The notes: generated by a model not told the origin, from the sequence alone. A stretch of DNA of 64,000 nucleotides from Pseudodesulfovibrio indicus (GCF_001563225.1 NZ_CP014206.1:620001-684000), one strand, 5' to 3'. Counted from the stretch's first letter, positions 40,510 to 53,390 are shown. Numbers and translations are program-made.

Positions 40510-42117
40510 TTAGCCGAGGATCTCGGCGAGGTCCGCCTCCGGGGTGGAGATGGGGGCGATGTTGTAGTTCTCGACCAGGTAGTCGAGGACGTTGGGGGTG
40601 ATGAACGCGGGCAGGGAGGGGCCCAGCTTGATGTTTTTGATACCCAGGGCCAGCAGGGAGAGGAGGATGGCCACGGCCTTCTGCTCGTACCAGGACAGGA
40701 CCAGGGAGAGGGGCAGGTCGTTGACGCCGCAGTCGAAGGCCTTGGCCAGGGCCAGGGCGATCTGGACCGCGGAGTAGGCGTCGTTGCACTGGCCCACGTC
40801 CAGCAGGCGGGGGATGCCGCCGATGTCGCCGAGCTTCTTGTCGAAGAACCGGAACTTGCCGCAGGCCAGGGTCAGGATGACGGTGTCCGCCGGGGCCTGC
40901 TCCACGAACTCGGTGTAGTAGTTGCGGCCCGGCTTGGCGCCGTCGCAGCCGCCCACCAGGAAGAAGTGGCGGATGTCGCCGGACTTGACCGCGTCGATGA
41001 CCGTTCCGGCCACGGACATGACCGCGTTGCGGGCGAATCCGGTAGTTACCGATCCCTTATCGACAGTCTCTGCAAAGCCGGGCAGCTCAAGCGCTTTCTC
41101 GATGACGGGCGTGAAGTCGTCGTTCTGCACGTGGACCGCGCCGGGCCAGCCGACCAGGCCGGTGGTGAAGATGTTCTCGATGTATTTCTTGGGGTCCTGG
41201 ATGCAGTTGGTGGTCATCAGGATGGCGCCGGGGAACTCGGCGAATTCCTTTTTCTGGTTCTGCCAGGCGGTGCCGTAGTGACCGGCCAGGTGCGGGTACT
41301 TGTGCAGCTCCGGGTAGCCGTGGCACGGGAGCATCTCGCCGTGGGTGTAGATGTTGATGCCCTTGCCCTCGGTCTGCCTGAGCAGGGTCTCGAGGTCCTT
41401 GAGATCGTGGCCGGAAACCAGGATCGCCTTGCCGGCGGTGGGTCCGAGCTTGACCTCGGTGGGCACCGGGTGGCCGTAGGTGGAGGTGTTGGCGTCGTCC
41501 AGCAGCTCCATGGCCCGGATGTTGATGCGGCCGCATTCCAGTCCCGCCTCCACGCACTGCGGCACGGTCAGCCCCTGGGCCAGGGTGGCGGCCAGCAGGG
41601 TCTGGACCTTGGCGTACAGCTCGTTGTCCTCCTTGCCGAGGATGGCGGCGTGGTCGGCGTAGGCGCAGACGCCCTTGAGCCCGTAAGTCAGGGTCTGCTT
41701 CAGGGACTTGACGTCGGCGTCCGGCTCGGGGTCGTTCTCGATCCCGAACTCGCGCCCCTGGGCGACCATGCCGGGGATGTCCAGGGCGGGCATGAGCACG
41801 GTCGGGCCGTCGAACTCCACGCCGGAGACCTTGGCCTTGAGGCGGTCGCGCAGGGCGACGCAGCGGTTGATCAGGGCGACGAACCGGGCGTCGTCGAAAT
41901 TCACGTTGGTCAAGGTGGAGAACACGGCCTTGACGGTGAAGAGGTTCACCTCGGGGTCCTCGATGCCCTGTTCGCGGGCGGCGCAGGCCACCTGGGACAG
42001 CCCCTTGGACAGGTAGAGCAGCAGGTCCTGGAGGGAAGCGGTGGAATCGGTCTTGCCGCACACGCCGATCTTGGTGCAACCGCCTTTGGCGGTCTGTTCA
42101 CATTGATAACAAAACAT
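40510..42117 (-). CDS. hcp: Hybrid cluster protein / hydroxylamine reductase
   Basis: 535 aa. The N-terminal Cys motif MFCYQCEQTAKGGCTKIGVCGK ligates one iron-sulfur cluster. Hybrid-cluster ligands are in the C-terminal part (CNDAYSAVQIALALAKAF, LACGKFRFF, SWYEQKA and others). In anaerobes Hcp is linked to NO and hydroxylamine detoxification under control of HcpR. A candidate HcpR-type operator lies 71 bases upstream. The gene is monocistronic; no hcr reductase gene is adjacent. Confidence 0.95.
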   Translation of the reverse strand: MFCYQCEQTAKGGCTKIGVCGKTDSTASLQDLLLYLSKGLSQVACAAREQGIEDPEVNLFTVKAVFSTLTNVNFDDARFVALINRCVALRDRLKAKVSGVEFDGPTVLMPALDIPGMVAQGREFGIENDPEPDADVKSLKQTLTYGLKGVCAYADHAAILGKEDNELYAKVQTLLAATLAQGLTVPQCVEAGLECGRINIRAMELLDDANTSTYGHPVPTEVKLGPTAGKAILVSGHDLKDLETLLRQTEGKGINIYTHGEMLPCHGYPELHKYPHLAGHYGTAWQNQKKEFAEFPGAILMTTNCIQDPKKYIENIFTTGLVGWPGAVHVQNDDFTPVIEKALELPGFAETVDKGSVTTGFARNAVMSVAGTVIDAVKSGDIRHFFLVGGCDGAKPGRNYYTEFVEQAPADTVILTLACGKFRFFDKKLGDIGGIPRLLDVGQCNDAYSAVQIALALAKAFDCGVNDLPLSLVLSWYEQKAVAILLSLLALGIKNIKLGPSLPAFITPNVLDYLVENYNIAPISTPEADLAEILG

Positions 42118-42187
42118 TGGTCACTCCTTTGTTTCGGTGTTGTTCGATTCGGTTGGTCCGGTATAGACGGAACCTGGACCCGCCAAT

Positions 42188-42201
42188 ATGACTTGGGTCA
42201 A
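42188..42201. promoter_or_regulatory. CRP/FNR-type operator upstream of hcp (HcpR-like)
   Basis: ATGACTTGGGTCAA: half sites TGAC and GTCA spaced by four bases, close to the TTGAC-N4-GTCAA pattern I associate with HcpR regulators. Located 71 bases before the hcp start codon and also upstream of the divergent PhzF gene. Confidence 0.5.
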
Positions 42202-42301
42202 AAACGGCGACAAAAGTGGAGTATTTTTTTGAATTAATAACTCGCCGCCGTCCCTGCGCCCGCGCCTTGCGGTCCTTTGCAGGAGGGGCTATCCTCCCGG
42301 C

Positions 42302-43243
42302 ATGACGCGAACAATTACGGTTTTACTGGCCGACGCCTTCACCGCCACCCCCGGCAAGGGCAACCGCGCCGGAGTGGTCCTCGACGCGTCCGGCCTGTCC
42401 CCGGCGGCCATGCAGGCCGTGGCCGCCCTGGTCAACGTCTCGGAGACCGCCTTCCTGGCTCCCGCACCTCCGGGCGCGGAGTACGACCTGGTGCAGCGCT
42501 ACTTCACTCCCGCCGCCGAGGTCCCCACCTGCGGCCACGCCACCATCGCCTCCCACCACCTGCGCGCTACGTCGCTGGGCATGACCGAGGGGCGGGTCCG
42601 CATCCTGACCGGCGCGGGCATCCTGCCCGTGGACGTCGAGACCTCGCCGGACGGGCTGAAGGTGATCATGACCCAGGGCGCGCTCTCCTTCGAACCGCCC
42701 CTGGCTCCGGCCGAGAGGGCAACGTTGCTTGCCGCCCTGGGCCTCGCCCCGGCCGACCTGGCTGACGGGCTGCCCGTGCAGGAGGTGTCCACCGGCCATT
42801 CCAAGGTCATGGTCCCGATCCGGTCGGTGCGGACCCTGGACCGGCTCGCCCCGGACATGGGCGCGCTGGCCGTGTTGAGCGAACGGATCGGCTGCAACGG
42901 GTATTTCGTCTTCGTCGTGAACGGGCCGGACGACCCCTGCCTGACCAGCGGCCGGATGTTCGCCCCGGCCATAGGCATCGACGAGGACCCGGTCACGGGC
43001 AACGGCAACGGCCCGTGCGGCGCGTACCTCTCCCGGTACGGGGTGCTGCCGCCGGAGCCTGTCTTCGCCTACCGGGGCAGGCAGGGCGTGGCCATGGGCC
43101 GGGAAGGCGTCATCGAGGTCACCGTGGCCCGCGACGAGTCCGGGCCGGTGCGGGTGCAGGTGGGCGGCACGGCCGTGGAGGCCGGGCGCATGGAGATCGA
43201 ACTGAACGAGGTCGGCGGTACGGTCACGGCGAGGGAAATCTAA
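42302..43243 (+). CDS. PhzF-family isomerase/epimerase
   Basis: 313 aa, two-domain DapF-like fold. Catalytic Glu in VNVSETAFL (about residue 47), substrate loop EVPTCGHATIASHH, and the second-domain signature FAPAIGIDEDPVTGNGNGPCGAYL. PhzF itself isomerises a phenazine precursor, but most members have unknown substrates and no phenazine genes are here. The ATG follows GGAGGGGCTATCCTCCC. The VOC gene starts 15 bases downstream. Confidence 0.88.
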   Translation: MTRTITVLLADAFTATPGKGNRAGVVLDASGLSPAAMQAVAALVNVSETAFLAPAPPGAEYDLVQRYFTPAAEVPTCGHATIASHHLRATSLGMTEGRVRILTGAGILPVDVETSPDGLKVIMTQGALSFEPPLAPAERATLLAALGLAPADLADGLPVQEVSTGHSKVMVPIRSVRTLDRLAPDMGALAVLSERIGCNGYFVFVVNGPDDPCLTSGRMFAPAIGIDEDPVTGNGNGPCGAYLSRYGVLPPEPVFAYRGRQGVAMGREGVIEVTVARDESGPVRVQVGGTAVEAGRMEIELNEVGGTVTAREI

Positions 43244-43258
43244 AGCAGGGAGCGGGAA

Positions 43259-43930
43259 ATGCGGACGAGAGTGGACCATCTGGTGATAGCGGCCACGGAC
43301 ATCGCGCGCGGCGTGCAATGGGCCGAGAAGGCGCTGGGCGTGCTGGTGCCGCGCGGCGGGGTGCACACGACCATGGGCACCCACAACCACGTCATGCGGC
43401 TGGGCGAGGAACTGTTTCTGGAGGTCATCGCCATCAACCCGGACGGCCCGCCGCCCCTGAAGCCGCGCTGGTTCGGCCTGGATGACCCGTCGGTCCGGGC
43501 GCGGCTGGACCGGTCCCCGGCCTTCCTGGCCTGGGTGGTCAACACCGACGACATGGACGGGCTGCTCGCCTCCGCGCCCATGTCCTGGGGGCGCGCCACC
43601 CCGGTCACCCGGGGAGACCTGCGCTGGCGGTTCGCCCTGCCCTCGGACGGTCGGCTCCTGGCCGGGGGCATGCTGCCCTACGCCATCCAGTGGGACACTC
43701 CGCACCATCCGGCCCGGGCCATGCCGGACCTCGGCTGCCGGTTGCTCTCCCTGGACATCCACCATCCCTATCCCGAATGGCTGGGCGAGGGGCTGGACGC
43801 CATCGGCTCGGTGGATTTGGTCCGGGTGCATCCCCTGCCGCCGCTTGAGCTGCCGCGCATGACCGCGCGCATCGACACCCCGGAAGGCGTCCGATTGCTG
43901 GAGTCCATGCCGGGCGCGGGGGCGTGCTGA
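43259..43930 (+). CDS. VOC-superfamily (glyoxalase-like) protein
   Basis: 223 aa with the glyoxalase-like pattern VDHLVIAATDIARGVQWAEKALGV, HTTMGTHNHVMRLGEELFLEVIAINPD and a second module WRFALPSDGRLLAGGMLPYAIQWDTPHHPARAM. His and Glu positions for a metal are visible (H in VDHL and THNH, E in FLEV). Cotranscribed with the PhzF-like gene. Substrate unknown. Confidence 0.8.
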   Translation: MRTRVDHLVIAATDIARGVQWAEKALGVLVPRGGVHTTMGTHNHVMRLGEELFLEVIAINPDGPPPLKPRWFGLDDPSVRARLDRSPAFLAWVVNTDDMDGLLASAPMSWGRATPVTRGDLRWRFALPSDGRLLAGGMLPYAIQWDTPHHPARAMPDLGCRLLSLDIHHPYPEWLGEGLDAIGSVDLVRVHPLPPLELPRMTARIDTPEGVRLLESMPGAGAC

Positions 43931-44030
43931 CCGGAGTCTCCCGGGGACGGGCGGGAAAAGCGCCGTATTTCCTTTATTTATCCGTAACCATCTGATAGAG
44001 AACGAACAACTTCTCCCATCAGGTGTTGCC

Positions 44031-47531
<3,501 letters not shown>

Positions 47532-47627
47532 GATAAGTTGCGGCTCTAAGCTGCCGGATAGATGAGGTGAAAATCGCGCGGAGGGAAGGCCGCCGGGCGG
47601 ATTCTCCCCAAAGCAGGGAGGAAGTCC

Positions 47628-48797
47628 ATGCAGGATCAGGACTATTCCGAACTCAGGAAATTCGTGGCCCCGGAATTCGTTTTCGGGGCGGGCGCGGCCA
47701 TGCTCGCCGGGCAATACGCCGCCAACCTGTCCATCAAGAAGGCCCTGGTGGTCACCGGGCCGGTGCTGGAGACCTTGGGGTTCCCCGGCATGGTTGCGGA
47801 CAGTCTGCGGCGCGAAGGGGTGGCCTGCACCGTGTTTTCCGACGTCTCCCCCAACCCCCGCCACGCCGAGGTCATGGCCGGGGCTGAGCTCTTCCGCCGC
47901 GAGGGATGCGACGCCCTGGTGGCCGTGGGCGGCGGTTCGCCTATGGACTGCGCCAAGGCCATCGGCATCGTCTGCACCAACGAACGCCACGTGCTCGAGT
48001 TCGAGGGCGTGGACCGGGTCGAACGGCCCGGCCCGCCGTTGATTTGCATCCCGACCACCGCCGGAACCGCCGCTGACATCTCTCAGTTCGCCATCATCAA
48101 CGACACCGACCGCAAGGTGAAGATCGCCATCGTGTCCAAGACCATGGTCCCGGACCTGGCCCTGATCGACCCGCTGCTGACCCTGACCATGGGCGAGGAG
48201 CTGACCGCCCACACCGGGCTGGACGCCCTGACCCACGCCGCAGAGGCCTTTGCTTCCAACGCGTCCTCGGCTATCACGGACCTCAACGCCGTGGAGGCCA
48301 TGCGCCTCATCCGGCTCCATCTGCTCCGCGCGGTCCGCGAACCGGACAATATGGAAGCGCGGACCGGCATGATGCTCGCCTCGACCTATGCGGGGCTGGC
48401 CTTCTCCAACGCCATCCTGGGCGCGGTCCACGCCATGGCCCACAGCCTGGGCGGGCTGCTCGACATGCCCCACGGGCTGTGCAACGCCATCCTCCTGGAT
48501 CACGTCATCGAGTACAACTACGATGCCGAACCGATGAAATACGCCCGCCTGGGGAGCCTCCTGGGCGCGGACATCCGTGCGGAAGACGACCCCGCCCTGG
48601 TCAAGGCAAAGACCCTCGAGGCCGTCAGGACGCTCAAGCGGGAGGCGGGCGTGACGGTCGGCCTCTGCGAACTGGGCATGACCGACGAGGATCTGCCGGT
48701 GCTGGCGCGGAACGCCCTGGCCGACGCCTGCATGCTGACCAACCCGAAACAACCGACCGCAGATGACGTCATCGAAATATTCAAGCAAAGCTGCTGA
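47628..48797 (+). CDS. ercA: ErcA-like iron-containing alcohol dehydrogenase-type protein
   Basis: 389 aa group III (iron-dependent) ADH fold. N-terminal LRKFVAPEFVFGAGAA is the signature I associate with the ErcA group. NAD-binding GGGSPMDCAKAIG, metal site GLDALTHAAEAF and HAMAHSLGGLLDMPHGLCNAI (His ligands). ErcA of Pseudomonas is linked to ethanol-oxidation signalling rather than bulk catalysis. A strong GGGAGGAAG ribosome site precedes the ATG. The 3' end overlaps the next gene, a kinase, by 35 bases, which supports a regulatory pair. Confidence 0.82.
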   Translation: MQDQDYSELRKFVAPEFVFGAGAAMLAGQYAANLSIKKALVVTGPVLETLGFPGMVADSLRREGVACTVFSDVSPNPRHAEVMAGAELFRREGCDALVAVGGGSPMDCAKAIGIVCTNERHVLEFEGVDRVERPGPPLICIPTTAGTAADISQFAIINDTDRKVKIAIVSKTMVPDLALIDPLLTLTMGEELTAHTGLDALTHAAEAFASNASSAITDLNAVEAMRLIRLHLLRAVREPDNMEARTGMMLASTYAGLAFSNAILGAVHAMAHSLGGLLDMPHGLCNAILLDHVIEYNYDAEPMKYARLGSLLGADIRAEDDPALVKAKTLEAVRTLKREAGVTVGLCELGMTDEDLPVLARNALADACMLTNPKQPTADDVIEIFKQSC

Positions 48798-50094
48798 CCG
48801 GCAGCCGGACCCGGCCTCCGAGCGCGAGAAGCTCATCGGCCTGGGCAAACGGTCCATCAGCAAGAGCTATTACCCGGAGCTCAAGAGCCGCCTGGACGAG
48901 CTTGAGCACTTTCGCGCGCTTCTGGACCGGGTCAACGACGCCATCTTCGTCGTGGACGTCGATTCCGGACGGGTCATCGACATCTCCGGGGCGGCGGACA
49001 CCCTGCTGCGGTGCAGCGGCGACGCCATCCGGGGCATGCAGTTCAAGGACATCCTGCCCGATCACATCCGGCGGCACGCCGACAACCTGTTCAACAACGA
49101 GAGCAAGACCATCCGGCTGGAAACCGAATTCCGCTGCCCGGGCGACAAGGGCGGGATTCCCGTCCCGGTGGACATGACCCTCTCCCTGGTCTCCTTCCGC
49201 GACGAGCGTCAGGCGATCATCGTGGCCAGGAACATCAGCGAGCGCAAACGCAACGAGCTGGCCCTGAAGCAGTCCCACGACCTGCTGGAGCTGCGGGTGC
49301 GCGAGCGGACAAAGGAGCTGGACCGGGCCAACCGGGCCAAGTCCGAATTTCTGTCCATCGTCTCCCATGAGCTGCGCACCCCGCTGACCGCGGTCCTCGG
49401 GTTCGCCAAGATCATCCGCAAAAAGCTCACCGATACCGTGTTCCCGGCCCTGCAGGGCAACGAAGACGAGAAGCTCGGCCGTGAAATGGAGGTCATCGGC
49501 AAGAACCTGGAGATTATCGCCAGCGAAGGCCAGCGGCTGACCTCCCTGATCAACGACGTCCTGGACCTGGCCAAGATGGAGGCCAACAAGATCAAATACG
49601 CCAAGGTCGAGGTCCGCCCCGAGGAGTTCATCACCAAGTCCGTGGACGCCACCTCTTCCCTGTTCGAGGACGCCCGGCTGGTGTTGCTGCTGGACGTGGA
49701 GCCGGACCTGCCCCTTGTGCTGGCGGACATGGACCGGCTCATCCAGGTCATGGTCAACCTCTTCTCCAACGCCGTGAAGTTTACCAGCAAGGGGATGGTC
49801 ACCTGCTCCGCCCGCAGGGTGGGGAACAGCGTGCGCGTCAGCGTGGCCGATACCGGGGTCGGCATCCCGAAAGAGATGTTGGAGTCCGTTTTCGAGGAGT
49901 TCACCCAGGTCAGCGACGGGCTGTCCGACCGGCCCAGGGGGACCGGGCTGGGGCTGCCCATCTGCAAGCACATCATCGAAGGCCACGGCGGGCACATCTG
50001 GGCCGAGCGCCGCGTGGATCGGGGAAGCAAGTTCATCTTCACCCTGCCCGCCCTCGGGGCCGTGCAACGGGTGCAGGGACCGAAGTCCTCCTAG
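48763..50094 (+). CDS. PAS-domain sensor histidine kinase, ErcA partner
   Basis: 443 aa soluble kinase. PAS domain (about 45-165: LLDRVNDAIFVVDVDSGRVIDISG), coiled coil ([23 protein letters not shown]), HisKA FLSIVSHELRTPLTAVLGF, and ATPase with NLFSNAVKFTSKG, DTGVGIP and GTGLGLPICKHIIEGHGG. No membrane segment. Starts within the ErcA gene. ErcA plus a soluble PAS kinase recalls the ErcA-ErcS' arrangement of Pseudomonas. The response regulator is not adjacent. Ends 4 bases inside the convergent solute-binding gene. Confidence 0.88.
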   Translation: MTSSKYSSKAADRQPDPASEREKLIGLGKRSISKSYYPELKSRLDELEHFRALLDRVNDAIFVVDVDSGRVIDISGAADTLLRCSGDAIRGMQFKDILPDHIRRHADNLFNNESKTIRLETEFRCPGDKGGIPVPVDMTLSLVSFRDERQAIIVARNISERKRNELALKQSHDLLELRVRERTKELDRANRAKSEFLSIVSHELRTPLTAVLGFAKIIRKKLTDTVFPALQGNEDEKLGREMEVIGKNLEIIASEGQRLTSLINDVLDLAKMEANKIKYAKVEVRPEEFITKSVDATSSLFEDARLVLLLDVEPDLPLVLADMDRLIQVMVNLFSNAVKFTSKGMVTCSARRVGNSVRVSVADTGVGIPKEMLESVFEEFTQVSDGLSDRPRGTGLGLPICKHIIEGHGGHIWAERRVDRGSKFIFTLPALGAVQRVQGPKSS

Positions 50095-50855
50095 AAACGG
50101 ATCAGGTAGTGTCGGGCCAGGGTGTTGTAGGTCCCGTCCTTGTGCATGTCGTCCAGCGCCTTCTCCAGCTTCTGGGCCACCGAGTCCTTTCCCTTCAGCG
50201 CGGAGGCGCGGGACAGGACCGCGTAGGAAGGCTTGCCGGTCAGGATCTTGCGCGGCAGATAGACGATGGTGCTGGTCAGCCCCATGTCCTTGAGCCGGTA
50301 GTAGGTGACGTCGATGTTCCCGGCAAAGGCGTCTATTTCGCCGCCGAGCAGTCCGGCCACCATGTCCCGCAGGTCCCTGTATTCCTTGACGAGCATGTCG
50401 CCCTGCTTGCGGGCGGCCTCGAAATCCGGTCCCAGGTCCACGCCGCCGACGTACCCGATTACCTTGCCCTTGAGGTCCTGGTATTCGGCAAAGGGAATGC
50501 GGTTGCCCACCTTGGTGAAGAGCACGTAGTCGCTCAGGTGGACCGGCACCGCCTCCATGAACAGGGCGAACTGCTCCCGGTCCGGGGAGCGGAACAGGGA
50601 GACCGCCCCGTCGCAGCTTCCGTTCCGGATCGCGTCGAGCATGGACTTGAGCGGCACGGCCTTGATGGTCAGGTCCAGCCCGGACCGCTTGGCCGCCTCG
50701 CTCAGGACGTCCACGTCGATGCCCGACGGCTGGCCGGCCACGATCATGGAATAGGGCGCGAAATCCTGGTCCGTCAAGAAGAGCAGGGACTCTCCGGCCC
50801 ACGCGGGAACGACCGCGACCAACACCAGCAGGCAGCTCAACAGGATGCGTTTCAT
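50091..50855 (-). CDS. Periplasmic amino-acid-type solute-binding protein (family 3)
   Basis: 254 aa. Signal peptide (ILLSCLLVLVAVVPAWAGE). Family-3 fold: LLFLTDQDFAPYSMI, GIDVDVLSEAAKRSGLDLTIKAVPLKSMLDAIRNGSCDGAVSLFRSPDREQFALF and LKGKVIGYVGGVD. Length is standard. No permease or ATPase gene is adjacent, so it is an orphan ABC receptor or a chemoreceptor/sensor partner. Confidence 0.87.
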   Translation of the reverse strand: MKRILLSCLLVLVAVVPAWAGESLLFLTDQDFAPYSMIVAGQPSGIDVDVLSEAAKRSGLDLTIKAVPLKSMLDAIRNGSCDGAVSLFRSPDREQFALFMEAVPVHLSDYVLFTKVGNRIPFAEYQDLKGKVIGYVGGVDLGPDFEAARKQGDMLVKEYRDLRDMVAGLLGGEIDAFAGNIDVTYYRLKDMGLTSTIVYLPRKILTGKPSYAVLSRASALKGKDSVAQKLEKALDDMHKDGTYNTLARHYLIRF

Positions 50856-51106
50856 GGGACCCTCCTCCGGGTATGGCGGACCCTAACCCGTTTGCATCCT
50901 TTGTTCAAGAAATCGGCGCGTCCTTCCGTTCGAACCGTGGGCGTTCGTCCCGCTGCCGGTTGCGTGAACCGAGCGACCCGGAACGGTGGAAATTCCGACC
51001 GCAACCATCCGCAACCGACCGCAAGTCTGTTGTTTTTCTCTATCTTCTAGACAATATCACGATTTTTACTAGCGTTCCGCATGGTAATACTATATGGGTT
51101 CGGGTG

Positions 51107-52087
51107 ATGGATGCGAATACCCACGCCGGGAGGCCGGCGTCCTACTTTCCCGTCTCTCCGGTGATGCTTTTCCCGGAGGCGTTGGGGAACTTCTCCGTCT
51201 ACCTCTGGCAGGGAGGGGACTTTGTCCTCTACACCTCGTCGGGCCAACGATTCACTTCGCGCCACCGGCAGACCCTGTACAAGAACGGGGTCAAGGAGGT
51301 GTATGTCCTCGGCTCCGAGCGCGCCCAGTACGAAAAATACATCGAGAACAACCTGGGCAAGATCCTGCTGGACGAAAACCTGCCCATCGACGTTCGGTCG
51401 CGCATCTTCTTCGAAGCGTCCACCGTGGTCATGCAGGACGTGTTCGACCGCAAGCTGCCCAGCGCCCTTCGCGCCCGCCATTTCGACCGCATCACCGACA
51501 TCGTCAAGAGCTCCATCCGGTTCCTGGCCAAGGACAACTCCCTGTCCGCCGTGGCCCCGTTCATCTCCCACGACTACAAGACTTACACCCACTGCATGCA
51601 CGTGTTCGTGTATTCCGTGGCCCTGTTCCACACCTACGAGATGACCGAGACCGAGGTCTTCGAGTACGGGCTGGGCGCGCTGCTGCACGACGTGGGCAAG
51701 GCCAAGATCCCCAAGCGCATCCTGAACAAGCGCGGGCCGCTGACCCAGGCGGAACGCGAGATCATCAAGGAGCATCCGGTGCACGGGGTGTCCATGTGCG
51801 CGCACCTGCCCATGACCCAGAACACCATCAACTGCATCCTGTTCCACCACGAGACGCTGGACGGGGCCGGATATCCCGCCGGGATCAAGGGGGACAACGT
51901 GCCCATGCCGGTGCGGATCATTTCCCTGTCCGACATCTATGACGCGCTGACTTCGGAGCGGCCGTACGCCGAGGCCATGCAGCCGTATGAGGCGTTGTCG
52001 CTGATCCGCAACGAAATGCGGGAGAATGTGGATATGAACATTTTCAAGCGGTTTGTGGCGGTGTTGAGCGGGGCGGAGATCATTTAG
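51107..52087 (+). CDS. HD-GYP domain protein, probable c-di-GMP phosphodiesterase
   Basis: 326 aa from ATG at 51107 (GTG at 51104 also possible); the frame extends further 5' without support. N-terminal region (about 15-150) resembles the DUF3391-like part seen before some HD-GYP domains: LYTSSGQRFTSRHRQTLYKNGVKEVYVLGSE. HD-GYP core: LGALLHDVGKAKIPKRILNKRGPLT, KEHPVHG, and HHETLDGAGYP, with LSDIYDALTSERPYA. An intrinsic terminator follows at once. Confidence 0.88.
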   Translation: MDANTHAGRPASYFPVSPVMLFPEALGNFSVYLWQGGDFVLYTSSGQRFTSRHRQTLYKNGVKEVYVLGSERAQYEKYIENNLGKILLDENLPIDVRSRIFFEASTVVMQDVFDRKLPSALRARHFDRITDIVKSSIRFLAKDNSLSAVAPFISHDYKTYTHCMHVFVYSVALFHTYEMTETEVFEYGLGALLHDVGKAKIPKRILNKRGPLTQAEREIIKEHPVHGVSMCAHLPMTQNTINCILFHHETLDGAGYPAGIKGDNVPMPVRIISLSDIYDALTSERPYAEAMQPYEALSLIRNEMRENVDMNIFKRFVAVLSGAEII

Positions 52088-52093
52088 CGGCCG

Positions 52094-52114
52094 GCGGGCC
52101 GCGCCCGCTTTTTT
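52094..52114 (+). terminator. Intrinsic terminator after the HD-GYP gene
   Basis: GCGGGC-CGC-GCCCGC (52094-52108) followed by six T. A second T-run follows. Confidence 0.92.
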
Positions 52115-52224
52115 GATTTTTTTTGTTGCGATGCGCCTGTAGGGCGCTTTTTTTTGGTCAAAAGGAAGAGGAAGAGAGAGCCGTCGCTGTCGCTCCTCCG
52201 AGTCTTTTGGAGCCCTCCCGGCGG

Positions 52225-52257
52225 GGTTCTTTCTTTTCCGGGCGAAAAGAAAGAACC
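52225..52257. repeat. 14-bp perfect inverted repeat
   Basis: GGTTCTTTCTTTTC (52225-52238) / GAAAAGAAAGAACC (52244-52257), loop CGGGC. Part of the 579-base gene-free gap 52088-52666. Confidence 0.75.
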
Positions 52258-52484
52258 AAAGAAACGCCTTGGGGGGAGCCCACCGCCCGGGTTTGGCCGC
52301 TGAGAATCCGATCCGCTCGGGGCGGCTCCATCCGATCAAAAGTAGAGCGCGAGTCTCCACGGGAACGGACCTTTTATGGAATACCTTCGGGCCACGGGAG
52401 CGGAGCCGCCGCCCCTTCGCGGTCGGCTTCTAGGCGTCCGGAACAGGGCTCGCTCCCTGCTGTTTGACGGTACGAAGGGCGAAA

Positions 52485-52620
52485 GAAGAGGGGCCTTCGT
52501 ACGGGACTTCGGGGTAGGAGAGCCTCTGTTTGAGGCTTTGCCTCAAAGACGTTCCCGGAGAGGGCCTTCAGATGGGGCTGCGGGGTATGAAAGCAGCTGT
52601 TTGGGGCGCGCCCTAAAGAC
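52485..52620 (-). repeat. Intergenic repeat, second family (copy 2)
   Basis: Read on the minus strand it contains the ordered pieces ACCCCG, AAGGCCCTC, GGAACGT, TTTGAGGC-AAA-GCCTCAAA hairpin, CAGAGGCTC and AAGGCCCC found at 5383-5490. The rest of the gap (52260-52480, 52620-52666) shows no gene. Confidence 0.6.
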
Positions 52621-52666
52621 GCTTCGAAAGAAAGGGCGATGACGCTCCGTGGCGGGACAGAGGGGG

Positions 52667-53281
52667 TTATTCGTCGGCCGCCGCGAGGATGGCCTGTTTC
52701 AGGTCCTTGTACGCGAGGCGTTGGGGCGCGAAGCGGTTCAACAGGGATGCCAGGGTGATGGTTTGCTGGTTCAGGATCTCCGTGTCCAGGCGCTTGGTGG
52801 CGACCACATAGAAATCCCATTGATCCAGGTCCAGGGGGTTTATGGTGGATTTGTCCCGGTGGGAGAGCAGGCAGAAGACGTAGACGTCGGCATTGCGGGA
52901 AGCGGCCTCGGAGAGCGTGTTGGTGGCGGCTTCCCAGGATCGTCGGGGCTTGATGCCGAACGTGATGGCGGCGGGCTTCTCCTGGTCCCAGGATTGGAAA
53001 TAGGCGGCGGATTTGACTTCGACCCTGGCTCCGGTTTCCGTTCTGCAGTCGCAGCTGTCCCACTCCAGCCTCGGCTGGTCTGCACAGCCCAGGCTCCGGG
53101 CGACGAAGAACTCGGCCAGCAATCCGCGAAGGGCGTTGTCCGGGAGACGCGAGCCCTGCCAGCGCCAGAAGTCGAGAAGGGTCAGGCCGGACGCACGCCC
53201 CTCCATCTGTATGGGCTCGTCACCGGACAGCAACGTACAGGAAACACGCGGATATTTGGCCACCACACCCTCCCGGTTCAC
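52667..53281 (-). CDS. Possible stand-alone PD-(D/E)XK nuclease-like protein
   Basis: 204 aa, no signal peptide or membrane segment. A restriction-endonuclease-like core is suggested by LLAEFFVARSLG, RLEWDSCDCRTETGARVEVKSAAYFQSWDQ (acidic residues then EVK) and VYVFCLLSHRDKSTINPLDLDQWDFYVVAT. This is the pattern of PD-(D/E)XK hypothetical nucleases. Neither a methyltransferase nor a helicase is adjacent. Sits between two repeat-rich gaps and reads away from the intact chromosome genes. Confidence 0.55.
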   Translation of the reverse strand: MNREGVVAKYPRVSCTLLSGDEPIQMEGRASGLTLLDFWRWQGSRLPDNALRGLLAEFFVARSLGCADQPRLEWDSCDCRTETGARVEVKSAAYFQSWDQEKPAAITFGIKPRRSWEAATNTLSEAASRNADVYVFCLLSHRDKSTINPLDLDQWDFYVVATKRLDTEILNQQTITLASLLNRFAPQRLAYKDLKQAILAAADE

Positions 53282-53390
53282 TTTTCCCGTACCCTACCCG
53301 CTCTTCCCCCATCAAACAATACGCAACCGGCCCCGCGAAGCGGCGACAAAGAGTTTGGGAGGGACGATGGGGACCCGGAGGCAAAAAAAA

